DNA from: Hymenobacter armeniacus
Lineage (GTDB): Bacteria; Bacteroidota; Bacteroidia; Cytophagales; Hymenobacteraceae
Assembly (NCBI RefSeq): GCF_014699055.1
Contig: NZ_JACXAC010000005.1
Span: forward strand, 599,017 to 663,016
Direction: 5' to 3'
Length of the DNA stretch: 64,000 nt
The notes under the pieces are model-generated. The model was given only the letters and a program-made list of their open reading frames with translations, was not told where the DNA came from and did no database searches. Shown here piece after piece: positions 23,256 to 32,016 of the stretch. The number at the start of each line of letters is the position of its first letter. The stretch's first letter is position 1. A program made the translations under genes and the position numbers.

Positions 23256-24827
23256 CTATTGCCGCAGAAAATGACCCAAATCCGACACGCTGGCAATGCC
23301 CAGCTGCCGGGCCTGCCGCTGCCGCATCAGCAGGGCGTAGGTGTTGTTGAAGCCCAGCGGCGCCAGCCACTCCAGCTGGTAGCGCCGACGGAACTCCCGC
23401 CGCACGTAGCCCAGCACCGCCGCCGGCTGGCCGCCCAGCGAATCGACCACGGCGGGCGTGGGCTGTAGCAGCACCAGCAGGCCGGTGCCGGTGTATTCGG
23501 GGTAGAGGTCGATGGCGCCGGTGCGCAGCGCTTCGAAGCAGATGGTGGTGCCGCCCAGGCCGGTTTTGGTTTGCACGGCCAGGTCGGTGTAGCCGCGAAT
23601 CAGGGCCGCGTACATCTCAATCAGGATGTATTGCTCGGCAAAAATCTTGGAGCCCAGGCGCACCACCGGGGCGCCCGGCGCGGCGGCCCGCGGCGCCCGC
23701 CACAAGCCCCGGCGCCGCAGATAGGCTTCGGCAATGGCTTTGGGGTCTTGGTGCAGGTAGTCGGCCCGGTAGTTCAGGTTAGTCATGGCCGAGTCGGATA
23801 TCAGGCCATTGAGGCGCGCCAGCACGGGCGCCAGTTCGGGGTGCTGCAGCAGCAGGGCCGGGCGCACCACCGGCACGGCGTAGTAGGGCGGAAACACGCG
23901 GCGGTCGTCGCGCAGCACCCGCAGGTCGTAGGCCCGGATGCGGCCGTCGGTGGAGTAGCCGTCGATGACGTCGACATCGGCGTGGCGGGCGGCTTCGTAC
24001 ACCAGCGCGGGGGCCAGCACCACGCTGGGCAGGCGCCGCAGTCCGTAGGTTTTGGTGAGGCTGGGCAGGCCATCGGCCCGGCCCACAAACTCGGGGCTGA
24101 ACCCGGCCAACAGCTTGCCGGTGGCGCGGGGCAGCAGGTAGAGCGCACCCAGCAGCGGCAGCACCACCAGCAGCGCGGTGCCCACCTGGCCCAGGCGGCG
24201 GGTGCTCAGCCGCTGCACGCCGCCCAGCAGCGCATCGAAAGCCAGCGCCAGCCCGGCCGCCGGCAGTGCCCCGGCCAGAATCATGACCGGGTTGTTGAGG
24301 GCAATGCCCCCAAAAATGAATTCGCCCAACCCGCCGGCCGCCACGTAGGCGGCCAGCGTGGCCACCCCCACGTTTATCACCGTGGCCGTGCGGATGCCCG
24401 CCATGAGCACCGGCAAGGCCAGCGGCAGCTCTACCTGGCGCAGCACCTGCGCATCGGTCAGGCCCAGGCCACGGGCGGCTTCCACCACGGCCGGCGGCAC
24501 GCCCTGAATGCCCGCCAGCGTGTTGCGAATGATGGGCAGCAGCGAATACAGAAACAGCGCGAAGATGGCCGGCTTCGGCCCGATGCCCAGCAGCGGAATC
24601 AGAAAGCCGAGCAGGGCAATGCTGGGCACCGTTTGGAGCACGCCGGCCAGGCCCAGCACCGCCGGCGCCCAGCGCGGCCGGCGCGACAACAGCAGCCCGA
24701 GCGGCACGCCCAGCAACACCCCCAGCAGCAGCGAGCCTGCCGTGAGGCCGATGTGCTGCAGCGTTTGCTCGCCCAGCTTGCCGGCCTGCTCGCGCCAGAA
24801 AACGAACAGGGCGCTTAGCGTTTCCAT
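23256..24827 (-). CDS. Osmoprotectant ABC transporter: permease fused to a circularly permuted substrate-binding domain
   Basis: A 523-residue fusion. Residues 1-210 are a binding-protein-dependent permease with about six helices and the EAA-type loop VEAARGLGLTDAQVLRQVEL. The remainder is a glycine betaine/choline-binding domain (OpuAC/OpuBC type), but its two halves are swapped. The part that is normally C-terminal comes first (RADGLPSLTKTYGL, DVIDGYSTDGRIRAYDL, about residues 245-290). The part that is normally N-terminal comes last (VVRLGSKIFAEQYILIEMYA, LYPEYTGTGL, GFNNTYALLMR, to the end). The protein imports a compatible solute with the adjacent ATPase. OpuF-type permease-SBP fusions are known. 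The start overlaps the ATPase gene by 13 bases. Confidence 0.9.
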   Translation of the reverse strand: METLSALFVFWREQAGKLGEQTLQHIGLTAGSLLLGVLLGVPLGLLLSRRPRWAPAVLGLAGVLQTVPSIALLGFLIPLLGIGPKPAIFALFLYSLLPIIRNTLAGIQGVPPAVVEAARGLGLTDAQVLRQVELPLALPVLMAGIRTATVINVGVATLAAYVAAGGLGEFIFGGIALNNPVMILAGALPAAGLALAFDALLGGVQRLSTRRLGQVGTALLVVLPLLGALYLLPRATGKLLAGFSPEFVGRADGLPSLTKTYGLRRLPSVVLAPALVYEAARHADVDVIDGYSTDGRIRAYDLRVLRDDRRVFPPYYAVPVVRPALLLQHPELAPVLARLNGLISDSAMTNLNYRADYLHQDPKAIAEAYLRRRGLWRAPRAAAPGAPVVRLGSKIFAEQYILIEMYAALIRGYTDLAVQTKTGLGGTTICFEALRTGAIDLYPEYTGTGLLVLLQPTPAVVDSLGGQPAAVLGYVRREFRRRYQLEWLAPLGFNNTYALLMRQRQARQLGIASVSDLGHFLRQ

Positions 24828-25771
24828 GCGTCCTCCTCTCGTTGCAGGGCGTCGCCGAAGGCCGCCATGAGCTGGGCCATGGTAAAGGAAGCGGCCGCTT
24901 GGTCGCCGGTGGTCAGGGCTTCCAAGGCCTCGTTTACCGTGGTGCTTGTGGTGAAGGATGCGCCGCTGGCCTGGCGCGTGTTATCGGGAAATACGTCGCC
25001 CAAAGTCAGGGTGCGCAGCTGCAAGGCCAGGCGTTCGGCCGCGAAAAAGCGGCGCACGAAGTCATTGGCGGGCCGAAACAGCAGCTCGCGCGGCGTGCCC
25101 AGCTGCTGCACCTGGCCGGCATCGAGCAGCAAAATTTGGTCGGCCAGCTCGAAGGCTTCCGTCACGTCGTGCGTCACGAGTACCACGGTTTTGCGGCGCA
25201 GCTCCTCCAACTCCCGAAACTCGCGCCGGATGCTGGCCCGCGTGATGGGGTCGAGGGCGCCAAAGGGCTCGTCGAGCAGCACGATGGGTGGGTCGGCGGC
25301 CAGGGCGCGGGCCAGGCCCACGCGCTGCTGCTGCCCGCCCGAGAGCTGGTGCGGGTACTGTCCGGCGTAGCGCGCGGGCGGCAGGTGCAGCCGGGCCAGC
25401 AGCGCCGTGGTGCGCTCGGCAATGGCGGCTGGCGCCTGGCCCAGCAGGCGCGGCACCACGGCCACGTTTTCGGCCACGGTGTAGTGCGGCAGCAGCCCCA
25501 CCTGCTGAATGACGTAGCCCATGCCGCGCCGCAGGGCTTCGGGGCGCTGGTGCCGCACGTCTTGGTCGTTGATTTCGACGGTGCCGGCGTCGGGCTCAAT
25601 CAGGCGGTTGAGCATTTTGAGCAGCGTGGTTTTGCCGCAGCCGCTGGGACCCAGCAGCACCAGCGTGTGGCCCGCCGCCAGCTCAAACGACACTTCCCGC
25701 ACCACGGCGTGCGCGCCAAAGCGCTTGCTAAGACTGGAAACGCGGATAACCGGGGGTAAGGAATCGGGCAT
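24815..25771 (-). CDS. Glycine betaine/choline-type ABC transporter ATP-binding protein
   Basis: A 318-residue ATPase of the OpuBA/OpuCA group. ATG 25771 gives MPDSLPPVIRVSSLSKRFG. Walker A is GPSGCGKTT, the Q-loop is YVIQQVGLLPHYTVAENVAVV, the signature is LSGGQQQRVGLARAL, Walker B is IVLLDEPFGALDP and the H-loop is VLVTHDVTEAFELAD. The IQQVGLLPHYTV segment is characteristic of osmoprotectant importers. The C-terminal 90 residues lack recognisable paired CBS domains, so osmotic sensing by CBS is not evident. It overlaps the fused permease gene by 13 bases and energises it. Confidence 0.92.
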   Translation of the reverse strand: MPDSLPPVIRVSSLSKRFGAHAVVREVSFELAAGHTLVLLGPSGCGKTTLLKMLNRLIEPDAGTVEINDQDVRHQRPEALRRGMGYVIQQVGLLPHYTVAENVAVVPRLLGQAPAAIAERTTALLARLHLPPARYAGQYPHQLSGGQQQRVGLARALAADPPIVLLDEPFGALDPITRASIRREFRELEELRRKTVVLVTHDVTEAFELADQILLLDAGQVQQLGTPRELLFRPANDFVRRFFAAERLALQLRTLTLGDVFPDNTRQASGASFTTSTTVNEALEALTTGDQAAASFTMAQLMAAFGDALQREEDAWKR

Positions 25772-25840
25772 ACGGCAGCAAGGTAAACCCAACGGGCCAC
25801 CCAACGTTGGGGCTGCTGCCCAGCACTCCAAGGACGCCGG

Positions 25841-26194
25841 CTACCAGAGCCGGATGTCGGTGATGCCGGCCGGAATGGGCGCTTGCTCGCTGAAGCCCAG
25901 CACGCACCAGTTGGGCTGCACGCCGAAGGCGCCGCCCTCCAGCACGTAGCTCACCCAGCGCGTGACGGTACGGCCGGTGAATTGCCCGCTGTCGGGGTCG
26001 AACTCGCGCAGGATGAGCATGTCGCCGACCTGAAAATTTCGGTCGTTTTCGCGCACATCAAACGGTTTGTTGCCGGCCTTGGCGGCGGCGAAGCACGAGG
26101 GCCAGGTTTTGAGCTCGTGGGTTTGGCGTTGGCCGGGGTTCTGAATTTGGAACTGCGGCACAAACGGCTCGGGAAAGGAGGTATGCGAATTCAT
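25841..26194 (-). CDS. DUF3850 (ASCH-like) domain protein
   Basis: A 117-residue soluble protein. The segment THELKTWPSCFAAAKAGNKP followed by FDVRENDRNFQVGDMLILRE matches the DUF3850 family, which belongs to the ASCH/PUA-like superfamily that binds RNA or nucleotides. The FDVRENDR box is the diagnostic core. No catalytic residues are assigned. It is 69 bases upstream of the ABC ATPase gene in the same direction. Cotranscription is possible, but a link to osmoprotection is not known. Such genes are often seen in mobile regions, yet nothing else here suggests transfer. Confidence 0.8.
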   Translation of the reverse strand: MNSHTSFPEPFVPQFQIQNPGQRQTHELKTWPSCFAAAKAGNKPFDVRENDRNFQVGDMLILREFDPDSGQFTGRTVTRWVSYVLEGGAFGVQPNWCVLGFSEQAPIPAGITDIRLW

Positions 26195-26592
26195 GGGATG
26201 GGTCGTTGAGAGGAAGCTGCCGGCCGGGAGGCCGCCGCATGGGCGGGCGTCGGTGGGGGGACTTAGGCTTCGAAGGTGAAGGCTTGGTTTTTCTCAAGAT
26301 AAGCAAAAAACCAGGCCAAGATGATTCAACGCAAAGGAAATCAGGATAGTTCCGGTCGAAAACATGGGAGCGGACAGCCGCGGGCTCTGCCGCAATCAAC
26401 GGCTTTGCCAGGTTTCACAATCGATTGAACGGCCTGCGTTACCGGTTTTCGCCAGGTCGGTAAGCGCGGCGCTGGGCCGGCTAAGTCGCCGTTTCGAGCG
26501 CTTCCATAAATTGATAAAAAAATGAGGGATTGGCGAAGCCGAACCTCAAAGATGCGTCCAATTATTGGCTTGTGGCTTCCAGGCGCTGGCCG
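26195..26592. other. Intergenic stretch without a gene
   Basis: 398 bases between two leftward genes. No convincing frame, RNA or repeat was found. The minus strand has TATCTTGA near 26293-26300, a one-mismatch -7 element that could serve the DUF3850 gene. The half next to the amidohydrolase gene (26400-26592) holds no stem with a T run that I could see. Confidence 0.4.
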
Positions 26593-28029
26593 CTAGTTCA
26601 GCCCCACCTTGCCTTTCATCGACTCAAACAGCTTGACGGAATCGAACCCCACGCCGTTTTTAAAGACAATTTCCATCTGCCGCACCTGCTGAATGTCCTT
26701 CTCGGGGTCGCCATTGATGAGCACCAGGTCGGCCTGTTTGCCGGCCTCGATGGTGCCGATTTCCTTGTCGCGGCCCAGGTAGATGGCCCCGTTCAGGGTG
26801 CCGATTTTGATGGCCTGTACCGGCGTAAACCCTTCTTCGACCAGCAGTTCCAGCTGGCGGCGGTTGGAATATCCGGCAATGGTGCGCCCCGCGCCGGTGG
26901 GGTCGGTGCCGGCCACCAGCAGGCCGCCGGCGTCGTGAAACTGCTTCTCCCAAGCCATGTTCTTCTTGAACAGCCGCACGCTGGCGGTGTCCTTTTGCTG
27001 GTTTTGCTGCCAAGTGGCCCGCTCGCGCTCCTGCAGCTGCGGAATCAGCGACTCCAGCCCGCCGCCCAGCACCACTTCGCGCCCGGTGTAGGGCTCAAAC
27101 ACGGTGAGCGTGGAGGTGAGCGCCACGTGCTTGCTGACCAGAAACTTGATGAGGCTGGCCATGTCCGGGCTGTTCTGTGGCAGGCGCAGCAGGCTCTGGC
27201 GGGCGGCGGGGTAGTCGCAGGCGTCGGCGGCTTTGTTGGGCACAAAGTCGGAGCTGGCCATGAAGCCGTGCTCCAGGTTGTCGATGCCGATTTCGGCCGC
27301 CTCGCGGTAGCTGAGGGCGCAGAGGTGGCCGGTTACCTTGAGCTGGCGGGCGTGGGCCTCGCGCACCACGGCGGCCAGGTCGGCGCGGGTGGCGTGCATG
27401 TACATTTTGAACGACGTGCAGCCCTTGTCGGCCCAAAACCTGGTGGTGGCCGCCGCGTCCTCGGGGCCTTTGATGGTGTTCAGGGCCGGAATGTCCATGG
27501 CCGGCTCCTCCATGTAGGGCGCGCTCACGTCCATGTCGGGCCCAATGAGCTTGCCCTCCGAAATTAGCCGCTTGATGGCCAGGTCGGTTTGCGGCTCGAT
27601 GCTGCCGGCCGTGCGGATGGTGGTGGCGCCCCCGGCCAGGTACAGCCGCGGGAAGGAATAGGGCATCTGGGCGATGTTGAAGTACGGGCCCGCTGGCATG
27701 GTGTAGTACAGGTGCTCGTGCAGCATCACCAGGCCCGGAATCAGCGTCTTGCCCGCGCAATTGATGACCTGTGCTCCGGCCGGTACTTTCACCTTTTTCG
27801 CGGGGCCCACCTGCGTGATGCGGCCATTCTGGAGCAGCACGGTTTGGTGGAGCTGGGCGGGTCGACCGGTGCCATCAATCACCTTCGCGTCGGTAAGGGC
27901 CACGGTGGATGCGCTCACCTTGATGAACTCCTGCACCTGCGGGGTAAACTGCTGGGCCTGGGCCGAGGCACCAAGGACGCAACACAGGGAAGCGGCGAGC
28001 AGGCGGCGGGAGCGTGCGAAAGGAGTCAT
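26593..28029 (-). CDS. Secreted amidohydrolase-family protein (imidazolonepropionase/prolidase-like)
   Basis: A 478-residue metal-dependent amidohydrolase. ATG 28029 starts a signal peptide (RRLLAASLCCVLGASAQAQ). The metal motif after strand 1, typically HxH, reads GLVMLHEHLYY (HEH). Further ligands are probably TSFKMYMHATRADL (Lys in FKMY), VTGHLCALSYREA, NLEHGFMASSDF and AGTDPTGAGRT (Asp). The C-terminus has the composite beta-sandwich return (IGTIEAGKQADLVLINGDPE). The substrate is unknown; exported members of this group cleave dipeptides or cyclic amides. It is divergent from the DUF1028 gene, with family A repeat A3 occupying most of the shared upstream region. Confidence 0.85.
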   Translation of the reverse strand: MTPFARSRRLLAASLCCVLGASAQAQQFTPQVQEFIKVSASTVALTDAKVIDGTGRPAQLHQTVLLQNGRITQVGPAKKVKVPAGAQVINCAGKTLIPGLVMLHEHLYYTMPAGPYFNIAQMPYSFPRLYLAGGATTIRTAGSIEPQTDLAIKRLISEGKLIGPDMDVSAPYMEEPAMDIPALNTIKGPEDAAATTRFWADKGCTSFKMYMHATRADLAAVVREAHARQLKVTGHLCALSYREAAEIGIDNLEHGFMASSDFVPNKAADACDYPAARQSLLRLPQNSPDMASLIKFLVSKHVALTSTLTVFEPYTGREVVLGGGLESLIPQLQERERATWQQNQQKDTASVRLFKKNMAWEKQFHDAGGLLVAGTDPTGAGRTIAGYSNRRQLELLVEEGFTPVQAIKIGTLNGAIYLGRDKEIGTIEAGKQADLVLINGDPEKDIQQVRQMEIVFKNGVGFDSVKLFESMKGKVGLN

Positions 28030-28048
28030 AAGCTGAGGGAAGAATGCT

Positions 28049-28139
28049 GGCCCGTAGAGACGCATCTTTGCGCCCCGTCGCCCGCACCGCAAAGTCGAGT
28101 CGTTCAACGACGAGACGCAAAGATGCGTCTCTACGGGCC
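28049..28139. repeat. Family A inverted repeat, copy A3 (24-bp perfect arms)
   Basis: Perfect arms 28049-28072 and 28116-28139 around the motif GTAGAGACGCATCTTTGCG. It lies in the 144-base gap between two divergent genes, so it sits within or beside both promoters. Confidence 0.92.
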
Positions 28140-28173
28140 GGCCCGTGTCCATCGTCTTTCTCAACCTCTTCCC

Positions 28174-29166
28174 ATGCGCAATTTTCTACTCTCCTGCCTG
28201 ACGCTGCTGCTCCTCTTTCATCGGTCCGCCGCGGCCCAGATGTATTCCACCGCCGACCCCTTTGCGCACACCTTCAGCATTGTGGCGCGCGACCCGGCCA
28301 CCGGCGAAATGGCCGTGGCCGTGCAAAGCCACTGGTTTTCGGTGGGCACTTCCGTGAGCTGGGGCGAGGCCGGCGTGGGCATGGTGGCCACCCAGTCGTT
28401 CACCAACAAGTCCTTCGGCCCGCGCGGGCTGGCGTTGCTGAAAAGCGGAAAATCGGCCCAGCAGGCGCTGGACGAGTTGCTGTTGAACGACGAAGGCCGC
28501 GACGTGCGCCAGGTTGCCATCCTCGACAACCAGGGCCGCGTGGCCACCCACACCGGCAAGAAGTGCGTCGACATGGCCGGCCATCAGCAGGGCAACCAGT
28601 TCTCGGTGCAGGCCAACATGATGCTCAACGCCACCGTGTGGCCCGCCATGGCCAAGGCCTACGAGCAAAACGCCCGGCTGCCCCTGGCCGAGCGGGTGCT
28701 GGCCGCGCTGGATGCCGCCCAGGCCGCGGGCGGCGACATCCGCGGCCGGCAGTCGGCGGCGCTGCTGGTGGTGCGCGGCACCGCTACCGAAGGCCCCTGG
28801 GCCGACCGCCTCGTGGACCTGCGCGTGGAAGACCACGCCGCCCCACTCGTGGAGCTGCGCCGCCTGCTCCGCCTGCAGCGCGCCTACGACCACATGAACG
28901 CCGGCGACCTGGCCGTGGAGAAAAACGACATGCCCACGGCCATCAACGAGTATCAGGCGGCCGAAAAGATGTTCCCGCAAAACCTGGAAATGAAGTACTG
29001 GCACGCCATCACGCTGGCCAACAAGCAGCAGGTGCCCGCCGCGCTGGCCTTGCTGCGCCCCATTTTCAAGCAGGAACCCAACTGGCGCGTCCTCACCCAG
29101 CGCCTGCCTAAAGTGGGCCTGCTCACGGTGACCGATGCGGAGCTGAAGCAGATTCTGGCGCTGTAG
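28174..29166 (+). CDS. Secreted DUF1028 (Ntn-hydrolase-like) protein with TPR-like tail
   Basis: A 330-residue protein. ATG 28174 opens a signal peptide (FLLSCLTLLLLFHRSAAAQ). The DUF1028 core starts HTFSIVARDPATGEMAVAVQ, with SHWFSVGTSVSWGEAGVGMV and VATQSFTNKSFGPRGLALL, the family's conserved stretches. The fold is related to N-terminal nucleophile hydrolases, though activity is unproven. The last 90 residues are helical and repeat-like (DHMNAGDLAVEKNDMPTAIN, EYQAAEKMFPQNLEMKYWHA), consistent with two TPR units. The TAG stop (29164-29166) is formed by the first bases of repeat A4. Confidence 0.85.
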   Translation: MRNFLLSCLTLLLLFHRSAAAQMYSTADPFAHTFSIVARDPATGEMAVAVQSHWFSVGTSVSWGEAGVGMVATQSFTNKSFGPRGLALLKSGKSAQQALDELLLNDEGRDVRQVAILDNQGRVATHTGKKCVDMAGHQQGNQFSVQANMMLNATVWPAMAKAYEQNARLPLAERVLAALDAAQAAGGDIRGRQSAALLVVRGTATEGPWADRLVDLRVEDHAAPLVELRRLLRLQRAYDHMNAGDLAVEKNDMPTAINEYQAAEKMFPQNLEMKYWHAITLANKQQVPAALALLRPIFKQEPNWRVLTQRLPKVGLLTVTDAELKQILAL

Positions 29167-29316
29167 AGACGCATATTTGCGTCTCAATCCTGAACGAGGT
29201 AGAGACGCAATATTTTGCGTCTCGTCGTCCGCGCCGTTTTAAGGATTGTCGGGTTTCGTTCGCACCGCGCAGGCACAAGTCGTTCAACGACGAGACGCAA
29301 TATCTTGCGTCTCTAG
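29163..29316. repeat. Family A inverted repeat, copy A4 (compound)
   Basis: Three palindromic units: GAGACGCATATTTGCGTCTC (29166-29185), a second around GAGACGCAATATTTTGCGTC from 29202, and an inverted one near 29291-29314. It provides the stop of the DUF1028 gene and ends 12 bases before the M28 gene. Confidence 0.85.
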
Positions 29317-29327
29317 ACCATTTATCC

Positions 29328-30980
29328 ATGAAAAACTTTCTTTTAGTAAGCGCCGCCGCGGCTTTACTGCTCAGCCCCCGCGCCCAGGCGCAGGCGCCCC
29401 TCACGGTGCCTGCGCCCGTCAAGCAAGCCCTTGACCAAGTACAGCCGGCCGACATCAAAGCCCACATTGCCTACCTGGCCGACGACAAGCTGCAGGGCCG
29501 CAAAGCCGGCACTCCCGGCTACCAAATGGCCGTCGACTACGTGACCAAGCAGCTGAAGGACCTGGGCGCGCAGCCCGCCGGCGAAGGCGGCACCTACATC
29601 CAGAAAGTGCGCCTGCGCCGGGCTTTCCTGAAGGGCGACGCCACGTTTGCGGCCCGCGACGCCAACGGCACGGCCATGCCGCTCACGGCGGGCCAGGACT
29701 ACGTGGTGTACCCCAGCCCCGAGCTGCCGGCCACCAGCGTCACGAACGCGCCGCTGGCCTTTGCCGGCTACGGCATCAGCGCGCCCGAGCTGGGCTACGA
29801 CGACTACAAGGGCCTCGACGTGAAGGGCAAGATTGTGGTGATTGTGCGCGGTGCGCCGCGCACGTTTGCCTCCACCGTGGCCTCGGCCAGCCAGGATTTG
29901 GCGGGGCTGCTGAAAGCGGCCGTGCAGCACGGCGCCGTGGGCCTGATGCTGGCTTCGACCCACGCCACACCGTTGGCCAGCATCAAAACCGGAACCTACA
30001 GCGTGCTGGGGCCCAATGGCAAAGTGGCCGTGTCGCGCACCTTTGCGGCGGGCAGCAAGCAGCAGTTCTACGGCGCCGTGAGCGCCGCCACGCTGCAGCG
30101 CTTCCTGCAAACGGCCGCCCTGGATACCGCGCAGGTGTTTGCGTCCATCAAGAGCGGCAAGCCGGCGTCGGCTGCTTTGAAAACCACCGTAACGGCCAGC
30201 GCGCAGTCGACTTATCAGGACATTGAGAGCTACAACGTGGTGGGCAAGTTCACCGGCTCCGATGCCAAGTTGAAGGACGAATACGTGGTGCATTCGGCGC
30301 ACCTCGACCACCTGGGCATCACGGCACCCGTGAAAGGCGACTCCATCAACAACGGCGCCCACGACAATGCCTCGGGCGTGTCCTGCGTGCTCGAAATCGC
30401 CAAAATCTACTCCAAGCTCAAGGAGAAGCCCAAGCGGACGATGCTCTTCGTGTTCATGACCGGCGAGGAATTGGGCCTGCTGGGCTCGGCCGCCTTCGCG
30501 GCCAACCCCACGGTGCCCAAGGCCAACATCGTGGCCGACGTGAACATGGACATGCCCACCCTCATTGCCCCGCTGCTGAGCGTGGTGGCCCTGGGCGCCC
30601 CGCATTCCAGCCTCATTGAGCCGGTAAAAAAGGCGGCGGCCTACATGAACGTAACCCTGGAGCAGGACCCCGAGCCCGAGCAAAACCGCTTCATCCGCAG
30701 CGACCAGTACAGCTTCGTGACCACCGGCATTCCGGCCCTGCACATCAAATACGGCAACAAAACCGCCGACGGCAAAAACAACCTCAGCGAGGAAGTGCAG
30801 AAGTGGCGCGCCGTGACCTACCACAAGCCCCAGGACGACATCAACGGCCAGTTCGATTTCGAGGCCGGCAAAAAGTACGTGCAGCTCTGCTTCCTCATCG
30901 GTTACCAAGTGGCTAACAACCCCGCACGCCCCACCTGGAACAAGGGCGACTTCTTCGGCCAGCGCTACGGCAGCCGGTAG
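29328..30980 (+). CDS. Secreted M28-family metallopeptidase with PA domain
   Basis: A 550-residue exported aminopeptidase. The signal peptide is FLLVSAAAALLLSPRAQAQ. Residues about 100-290 form the protease-associated insertion (FAGYGISAPELGYDDYKGLD, VKGKIVVIVRGAPR). The catalytic part carries the two-zinc ligands in order: HSAHLDHLG (His), NNGAHDNASG (Asp), TGEELGLLGS (catalytic and ligand Glu), ADVNMDMP (Asp) and TYHKPQDD (last His). It cleaves N-terminal residues from peptides in the periplasm or outside. It is close behind repeat A4 and has no obvious promoter of its own, so it may share a transcript with the DUF1028 gene. Confidence 0.92.
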   Translation: MKNFLLVSAAAALLLSPRAQAQAPLTVPAPVKQALDQVQPADIKAHIAYLADDKLQGRKAGTPGYQMAVDYVTKQLKDLGAQPAGEGGTYIQKVRLRRAFLKGDATFAARDANGTAMPLTAGQDYVVYPSPELPATSVTNAPLAFAGYGISAPELGYDDYKGLDVKGKIVVIVRGAPRTFASTVASASQDLAGLLKAAVQHGAVGLMLASTHATPLASIKTGTYSVLGPNGKVAVSRTFAAGSKQQFYGAVSAATLQRFLQTAALDTAQVFASIKSGKPASAALKTTVTASAQSTYQDIESYNVVGKFTGSDAKLKDEYVVHSAHLDHLGITAPVKGDSINNGAHDNASGVSCVLEIAKIYSKLKEKPKRTMLFVFMTGEELGLLGSAAFAANPTVPKANIVADVNMDMPTLIAPLLSVVALGAPHSSLIEPVKKAAAYMNVTLEQDPEPEQNRFIRSDQYSFVTTGIPALHIKYGNKTADGKNNLSEEVQKWRAVTYHKPQDDINGQFDFEAGKKYVQLCFLIGYQVANNPARPTWNKGDFFGQRYGSR

Positions 30981-31005
30981 AGACAAGTAGCAGAACAAAA
31001 TCAGA

Positions 31006-31107
31006 AAGGCCGTCATGCTGAGCGAAGTCGAAGCATCTCTCCCTCGCAACTAATTTGATTTAGTACTGCAGTAGAGATGCTTCGACTTCGCTCAGCATGA
31101 CGGCCTT
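31006..31107. repeat. Family B inverted repeat, copy B3
   Basis: Perfect 35-bp arms at 31006-31040 and 31073-31107 (core GTCATGCTGAGCGAAGTCGA) between the convergent M28 and pirin genes. It could terminate both. Confidence 0.95.
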
Positions 31108-31125
31108 ATTTTATGCGATTTAGCT

Positions 31126-32016
31126 CTACTCCTCGTCCTCAAACTTGCCCATGGCGCCTCTTTCGTAGTCGGCAATGGCCTGCACCAACTCCTTGTTGGT
31201 GTTCATCACGAAGGGGCCGTAGGTAGCCAGCGGCTCTTCAATGGGCTCGCCGGCCAGCACCAGCACGATGCTGTCTTCGGTGGCGGTGAGGTGGGCTTCC
31301 TCGGAGTTCCAGCCCAGCACCACCAGCTGCTTGGTGGCCGCTGGGCGGTTGCCGTGCAGCAGCACATCGCCCTTCACAATGTAAAGGCCCACGTTGTAGT
31401 CCTGCGGCAGCTTAAGCGTGAACTCGCTGCCTTTGGGCAGGTGCACGTCGAGCATGGTCAGGGGGGAGAAGGTGCTGGCGGGGCCGGTCACGCCCTCGTA
31501 GCTGCCCGCGATGACGCGGATGGTGCCTTTGCCGTCGGCTGTGGGCAGGGTTTTGATTTCCGTCGACGGAATGTCTTGGTAGTTGGCGGGCGCCATCTTG
31601 TCCTTCCTGGGCATGTTCACCCAGAGCTGCACCACTTCCAGCGTACCGCCGCGGCGGGTAAATTCCTTCTCATACAGCTCCTCGTGCATGAGGCCGGCGC
31701 CGGCCGTCATCCACTGCACGTCGCCGGGGCCGATGTTGCCCTGGTGGCCGGCCGTGTCGCGGTGGGCCAGCACGCCCTGGTACATCACGGTCACGGTTTC
31801 GAAGCCGCGGTGGGGGTGGGGCGGCGAGCCCAGCGGCGTCTCGCTGGGCGCGATGGCCATGGGCCCGATGTGGTCGATGAGCAGAAAGGGGCTGAGCTGG
31901 CGGATGCGCGGCCCCGGCATGGGACTGGTCACTTGGAAGCCGTCGCCGACGGCCTTCCGGTTGCCGTCAATCACCTGAAAGATTCTTCGGAACGTGGTGG
32001 CTTGTGTGGTATCCAT
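31126..32016 (-). CDS. Pirin-family protein
   Basis: A 296-residue bicupin. The N-terminal cupin has the metal site SPPHPHRGFETVT (two His), with GDVQWMTAGAGLMHEE adding another His and the conserved Glu, as in Pirin and YhhW. The C-terminal Pirin_C domain follows from about residue 170 (STFSPLTMLDVHLPKGSEFT). Bacterial pirins act as quercetin dioxygenases or metabolic regulators; which applies here is not evident. The tail is acidic (GKFEDEE). It is convergent with the M28 peptidase and divergent from the glycosidase. Confidence 0.93.
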   Translation of the reverse strand: MDTTQATTFRRIFQVIDGNRKAVGDGFQVTSPMPGPRIRQLSPFLLIDHIGPMAIAPSETPLGSPPHPHRGFETVTVMYQGVLAHRDTAGHQGNIGPGDVQWMTAGAGLMHEELYEKEFTRRGGTLEVVQLWVNMPRKDKMAPANYQDIPSTEIKTLPTADGKGTIRVIAGSYEGVTGPASTFSPLTMLDVHLPKGSEFTLKLPQDYNVGLYIVKGDVLLHGNRPAATKQLVVLGWNSEEAHLTATEDSIVLVLAGEPIEEPLATYGPFVMNTNKELVQAIADYERGAMGKFEDEE

